From positions 1 through 7,167 of the forward strand of contig CAKTKX010000065.1 in NCBI GenBank assembly GCA_934572365.1: DNA of 7,167 nt. The letters are read 5' to 3'. The translations under genes were made by a program, and so were the position numbers. Each line of letters begins with the position of its first letter. Positions within the stretch are counted from its first letter, which is position 1. Under the pieces are notes generated by a model, which was given only the letters and a program-made list of their open reading frames with translations, was not told the origin of the DNA and made no database searches. The stretch is from an uncultured Oscillospiraceae bacterium (GTDB taxonomy: Bacteria; Bacillota; Clostridia; Oscillospirales; Oscillospiraceae). Below, one piece after another: positions 5,406 to 7,167 of this stretch.

Positions 5406-6150
5406 CTACCCCACCGGCGCTCTGGAACCCCAACTGCGAATGCTCTGGCAGTTGGCTTTTGGGGATTCGGAGGCATTTATTGCGGGCTTTTTTGCCGGCG
5501 GCTACTCCCCCCGGCGCTGTCGATGCGCGGCGGAGGGCGACGATGTCGCCGCCGCCCTTTACTGGTTTGACGCAGAGTTCCGGGGACAGAAATTTGCTTA
5601 TCTCTATGCCGTGGCGACTCACCCGGATTTTCGGAACCGGGGGCTTTGCCGTACGTTGATGGCGGACACCGCTGCTTGTCTGACGGAGCGGGGCTATGAC
5701 GGGGCGCTGCTGATGCCCCAGGATTCGGGGCTTCGGGAAATGTACGGCCGCATGGGCTTTCGGGACTGCTGCACCCTGTCGGAATTTGCCTGTGACGCCG
5801 GGGAAGCGGTGGCTTTGCGCCCGGTTTCCCGGGGAGAATTCGCCGCCCTTCGCCGGGAGTATCTGCCTCCGGAGGGCGTGATTCAGGAGGGCGCGAACCT
5901 TTCCTATCTGGAACGCTATGCCGCATTCTACTCCGGGGAGGATTTCCTGCTGGCCGCCGCGCCCAACGGGGACAGCCTGACCGGCATGGAGCTGCTGGGC
6001 AGCGCCGACGTCGCCCCGGGCATCCTGGGGGCGCTGGGGTTTTCCCATGGCCGTTTCCGCACCCCGGGGACGACGCTTCCCGGCGCTATGTTCCGTCCGC
6101 TGAGGGCGGACGTGGACGCCCCCGGATATTTTGGGCTAGTTTTCGACTGA
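5395..6150 (+). CDS. GNAT family N-acetyltransferase
   Basis: A 251-residue cytoplasmic protein. The N-terminal half is a GNAT fold that would transfer an acyl group from acyl-CoA. The acyl-CoA binding motif A is YAVATHPDFRNRGLCRTLM (71-89), with the R/Q-x-x-G-x pattern RNRGLC at 80-85 that holds the pyrophosphate of CoA. MYGRMGFRD (116-124) matches the late Tyr/Gly-Phe element. The C-terminal half (about 138-251) is additional; two-part GNATs of the Eis/Acetyltransf_9 kind have a second domain here, but I cannot assign it firmly. The start overlaps the DUF2156 stop by 11 bases. The two genes form a tight pair, which I recall as a common association, and may act on one pathway. The substrate is unknown. 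Confidence 0.85.
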   Translation: MEIDYPTGALEPQLRMLWQLAFGDSEAFIAGFFAGGYSPRRCRCAAEGDDVAAALYWFDAEFRGQKFAYLYAVATHPDFRNRGLCRTLMADTAACLTERGYDGALLMPQDSGLREMYGRMGFRDCCTLSEFACDAGEAVALRPVSRGEFAALRREYLPPEGVIQEGANLSYLERYAAFYSGEDFLLAAAPNGDSLTGMELLGSADVAPGILGALGFSHGRFRTPGTTLPGAMFRPLRADVDAPGYFGLVFD

Positions 6151-6172
6151 GCTTCCCTAACCCTGTGGCATC

Positions 6173-6200
6173 CATAGGCCGCGCGGCCTGTGCCTTTTAT
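6173..6200 (+). terminator. Probable terminator of the DUF2156/GNAT operon
   Basis: CATAGGCC (6173-6180) pairs with GGCCTGTG (6185-6192), including one G-T pair, around a GCGC loop. CCTTTTAT (6193-6200) follows. It starts 23 bases after the GNAT stop and ends 30 bases before the transporter start. The T run is short, so some read-through into the transporter gene is possible. I found no convincing separate promoter for the transporter. Confidence 0.55.
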
Positions 6201-6217
6201 AAAAAACAAGAACATGT

Positions 6218-6223
6218 GGAGGA
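6218..6223 (+). promoter_or_regulatory. Ribosome binding site deciding the GTG start of the transporter
   Basis: GGAGGA sits 7 bases after its GGAGG core ends and before a GTG at 6230. The next in-frame ATG would remove most of membrane segment 1 with its sodium-binding motif, so GTG is the real start. Confidence 0.8.
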
Positions 6224-6229
6224 ATCAAC

Positions 6230-7167
6230 GTGCACAGAGAACACCTGGCAAGCCGCTTAGGCTTTATTCTCCTCAGCGCCGGATGCGCCATCGGCATCGG
6301 CAACGTATGGAAGTTTCCGTGGATGACAGGACAGTACGGCGGCGGCGCGTTCGTCGTGATCTACCTGCTTTTCCTGCTGATCCTAGGCGTCCCGGTACTG
6401 ACCATGGAATTCGCCATGGGGCGCGCATCCCAGAAAAGCCCCCTGAAAATGTATCAGACATTGAAGCCCGGCAGCCATTGGCGCTGGCATGGCTACGCCT
6501 GTTTGGTCGGCAACGTGATTCTGATGATGTTCTACACCACCGTTTCCGGATGGATGCTGCAATATTTTGTGGACACCGCCGCCGGCCGCTTCGTGGGACT
6601 TGACGTCACCGCGGTGGAATCCGCCTTCGGCAATATGCTTTCCAATCCCGGCCGCATGACGGTCTACATGGGTCTGATCGTCGTATCCGGCTTTCTCATC
6701 ATCTCCATCGGCGTTCAGAAGGGCCTGGAGCGGGTGACCAAGTGGATGATGATGGCGCTGATCATCCTGATGGTGGCGCTTGCCATACACAGCCTGTTCC
6801 TCCCCGGCGGCTCCGAGGGACTGAAATTCTACCTGCTGCCCGATATCCGGCGCATGAGGGACGTGGGCGTGGGCAACGTCATCGTGGGTGCCATGAACCA
6901 GTCCTTCTTCACATTGAGCATCGGCATCGGCTCCATGGCGATTTTCGGCAGCTACATCGACAAGGATCACGCTCTGGCGGGGGAATCCGTCCGGGTGTGC
7001 GCACTGGATACGCTGGTGGCGTTCTGCTCCGGCCTGATCATCTTCCCCGCCTGCTTCTCCTACGGCGTGGACGTCAAGAGCGGCCCCGCGCTGATCTTCA
7101 TGACCCTGCCCAACGTGTTCAACAACCTGCCCGCAGGGCGCTTCTGGGGGAGCCTGTTCTTCCTGTT
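6230..7167 (+). CDS. Sodium-dependent transporter, NSS family (3' end beyond window)
   Basis: The first 312 codons of a neurotransmitter:sodium symporter family protein, which imports an amino acid or related amine with Na+. Full bacterial members are about 440-510 residues, so roughly two thirds is seen. TM1 carries AGCAIGIGNVWKFP (17-30), the family hallmark with the unwound sodium-site segment and N25; GGGAF (37-41) leads into TM2, which ends in MEFAMGR (59-65). Further membrane segments lie at about 87-112, 143-163 and 170-190. TM6 has NQSFFTLSIGIG (223-234), with T228 matching the LeuT Na1-site Thr, followed by GSYI (240-243) and TM7 at about 257-279. D260 in TM7 lies close to the LeuT positions that complete the Na1 site or replace chloride. 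The substrate cannot be read from the sequence. The start is GTG, behind a strong ribosome site. No frameshift is visible. Confidence 0.93.
   Translation, partial: MHREHLASRLGFILLSAGCAIGIGNVWKFPWMTGQYGGGAFVVIYLLFLLILGVPVLTMEFAMGRASQKSPLKMYQTLKPGSHWRWHGYACLVGNVILMMFYTTVSGWMLQYFVDTAAGRFVGLDVTAVESAFGNMLSNPGRMTVYMGLIVVSGFLIISIGVQKGLERVTKWMMMALIILMVALAIHSLFLPGGSEGLKFYLLPDIRRMRDVGVGNVIVGAMNQSFFTLSIGIGSMAIFGSYIDKDHALAGESVRVCALDTLVAFCSGLIIFPACFSYGVDVKSGPALIFMTLPNVFNNLPAGRFWGSLFFL

Noticed and set aside
6190..6603. Plus-strand frame overlapping the transporter start, and a minus-strand frame over 6383-6970
   Set aside because: Both conflict with the NSS transporter frame, which has unmistakable family motifs and its own ribosome site; their sequences are low-complexity Arg/Pro- or His-rich shadows.
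1..7167. CRISPR array, tRNA, rRNA, riboswitch, phage or transposase genes
   Set aside because: No regularly spaced repeats, no tRNA or rRNA-like segments, no recognisable riboswitch leader and no recombinase or transposase motifs were seen in either strand.

Overview
The window looks like chromosomal DNA from a Gram-positive, high-GC member of the Clostridia, most likely an Oscillospirales/Oscillospiraceae-type gut bacterium. This is inferred from the gene content: a tyrosine autokinase fused to a Wzz-type domain, a class B sortase with a small sorting-signal protein, an LCP protein, a stand-alone MprF-type C-terminal domain and an NSS transporter. The AGGAGG-like ribosome sites, SigA-type promoters and GC-rich codon use fit, as does an intergenic inverted-repeat element of a kind I recall as common in such genomes. 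The species cannot be fixed from the sequence alone.

Layout. (1) 1-1497, plus strand: the last codons of an upstream gene, then a complete BY-kinase (polysaccharide biosynthesis tyrosine autokinase) with an unusual Gly-Tyr repeat tail. A strong intrinsic terminator follows at 1542-1576. (2) 1577-1928: non-coding DNA between convergent genes, holding a MITE-like inverted-repeat element (core 1608-1787) and a weaker hairpin just past the end of the minus-strand operon. (3) 1929-4186, minus strand: a three-gene operon read from 4186 down to 1929. It encodes a 71-residue secreted mini-protein with an APRTG sorting signal, a class B sortase, and a divergent LCP-family protein. A perfect consensus SigA promoter (TTGACA, 17 bp, TATAAT) lies at 4257-4285, and a hairpin separates the mini-protein gene from the sortase gene. 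(4) 4187-4493: a divergent control region with the minus-strand promoter, an 8-bp inverted repeat and a plus-strand promoter. (5) 4494-6150, plus strand: two overlapping genes, a DUF2156/LPG-synthase C-terminal-domain protein and a GNAT acetyltransferase, then a probable terminator. (6) 6230 to the window end: the N-terminal two thirds of an NSS-family sodium-dependent transporter.

How the genes may work together. The BY-kinase would control polysaccharide chain length and export. LCP proteins attach glycopolymers to peptidoglycan, and class B sortases attach proteins to peptidoglycan. Their side-by-side arrangement suggests a cell-surface assembly locus. The most unusual part is the first gene of the sortase operon: after signal-peptide removal and sortase cleavage only about 20 residues would stay on the wall. 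It may be a wall-anchored peptide tag or acceptor rather than an ordinary surface protein. That role is inference.
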